A stretch of DNA of 5,991 bases from a bacterium (lineage in GTDB: Bacteria; CG2-30-53-67; CG2-30-70-394): positions 1-5,991 of the forward strand of contig JAJRSX010000116.1 of NCBI GenBank assembly GCA_024278555.1, written 5' to 3'. The position numbers were made by a program, and so were the translations under genes. The notes below the pieces were generated by a model. That model was not told where the DNA came from, made no database searches, and saw only the letters and a list, made by a program, of their open reading frames with translations. This document shows, in pieces, positions 5,414 to 5,991 of this stretch (its first letter is position 1; each line of letters begins with the position of its first letter).

Positions 5414-5991
5414 TCAAAAGTCCTGCCACTCATCCGGACCGCCGGTGACGCCGGGCGGTACGGCAGCGGCAGCAGGCTGTGGTGCAGGGGTCGGCGTCGC
5501 CGCCGGTGATCCCACCGCACCGGTCGCCGGTGCGACCTGGCGCAGCCGGAACCGCCCGACCTGGGTCTCCATCTCCCGGGCGCGGTCGGAGAGGGCGTCG
5601 GCCGATGCCGCCACCTCCTCCACCAGGGCGGCGTTCTGTTGCAGGATCGTCGAGATCTGGGTAATCGCACCGTTCACCGAGCCAATCCCCTCCGACTGCT
5701 CGGCGGAGGCGGTGGCGATCTCCTCGGCGATGACGCTCACCTGCTCTACCGACTCGACGATCCCCCCAAGCCGCTCGCCCGAGGCGTTCACCAGCTCGGT
5801 GCCGGCGGCCACCTTGGCCACCGAGTCACCGATCAACACCTTGATCTCCGCCGCCGCCTTGGCGGAGCGCCGCGCCAGGTTGCGTACCTCCGCGGCGACC
5901 ACCGCGAACCCCCGCCCCTGCTCGCCGGCGCGCGCCGCCTCCACCGCCGCGTTGAGCGACAACAGGTTGGTCTGGAAGGCGATCTCGTCGA
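5414..5991 (-). CDS. Methyl-accepting chemotaxis protein, C-terminal part (N-terminus beyond window)
   Basis: The frame enters from the right edge and ends with TGA at 5414, giving 191 visible residues. It starts inside the signalling tip ([39 protein letters not shown]), which contacts CheA and CheW. It continues down the descending helix with a methylation-type site [10 protein letters not shown], which contains a Gln that CheB or CheD could deamidate. It ends the coiled coil at QVGRFRLR. A Pro/Ala/Gly-rich flexible tail of about 40 residues then closes with EWQDF, which fits the aromatic pentapeptide pattern x-[HFYW]-x-x-[HFYW] that tethers CheR (and sometimes CheB), like NWETF in E. coli receptors. 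The sensor type is unknown because the N-terminal part is outside the window. Receptor 2 begins 38 bases downstream, so the two are probably co-transcribed. The tip-coding DNA is almost identical to that of receptor 2. Confidence 0.95.
   Translation of the reverse strand, partial: DEIAFQTNLLSLNAAVEAARAGEQGRGFAVVAAEVRNLARRSAKAAAEIKVLIGDSVAKVAAGTELVNASGERLGGIVESVEQVSVIAEEIATASAEQSEGIGSVNGAITQISTILQQNAALVEEVAASADALSDRAREMETQVGRFRLRQVAPATGAVGSPAATPTPAPQPAAAAVPPGVTGGPDEWQDF

Noticed and set aside
5376-5429. GTG start at 5429 for receptor 2
   Set aside because: It would overlap the end of receptor 1 and add 18 residues before a normal receptor N-terminus. The ATG at 5375 has a good Shine-Dalgarno at proper spacing.

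Overview
The window holds five chemotaxis genes, all on the minus strand. In transcription order they are: a chemoreceptor cut by the right edge, a complete PAS-containing chemoreceptor, cheB, cheD, and a second cheB cut by the left edge. The DNA is GC-rich (roughly two thirds G+C by eye), with strong G/C preference at third codon positions. The receptor with a C-terminal cysteine cluster and the general style suggest a free-living, motile, high-GC Gram-negative bacterium, most likely a proteobacterium. I cannot place it more finely from this sequence.

From right to left: positions 5991-5414 carry the signalling tip and C-terminal tail of receptor 1, which ends in an aromatic pentapeptide (EWQDF) of the kind that tethers CheR/CheB. 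Receptor 2 (5375-2919) has two membrane segments, a helical periplasmic domain, HAMP, PAS, the methylated signalling hairpin and a seven-cysteine tail. After 48 bases comes cheB (2870-1821), then a 197-base spacer, cheD (1623-1042), a 183-base spacer, and the second cheB (858-1, open at the left edge).

The genes form an adaptation block. CheD deamidates receptor glutamines, and CheB-type methylesterases remove methyl groups (or deamidate) when their receiver domains are phosphorylated by CheA. CheA, CheW, CheR and CheY are not in the window. The second CheB keeps its visible catalytic triad, but its receiver differs at several normally conserved positions, so the two esterases may be controlled differently.

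The least ordinary part is the intergenic DNA. The two longer spacers carry related copies of a composite module: a GCGAGCGAAGCGAGC word, a G-rich seven-base repeat array, a GC hairpin starting exactly 53 bases into each copy, and a GAA-triloop hairpin that carries a compensatory base-pair change between copies. Two further seven-base arrays of unrelated sequence, and a perfect 10-bp hairpin abutting the cheD stop codon, lie in the same spacers. A shortened form of the leading word also precedes the first cheB. This looks like a small family of structured intergenic repeats placed next to start and stop codons.
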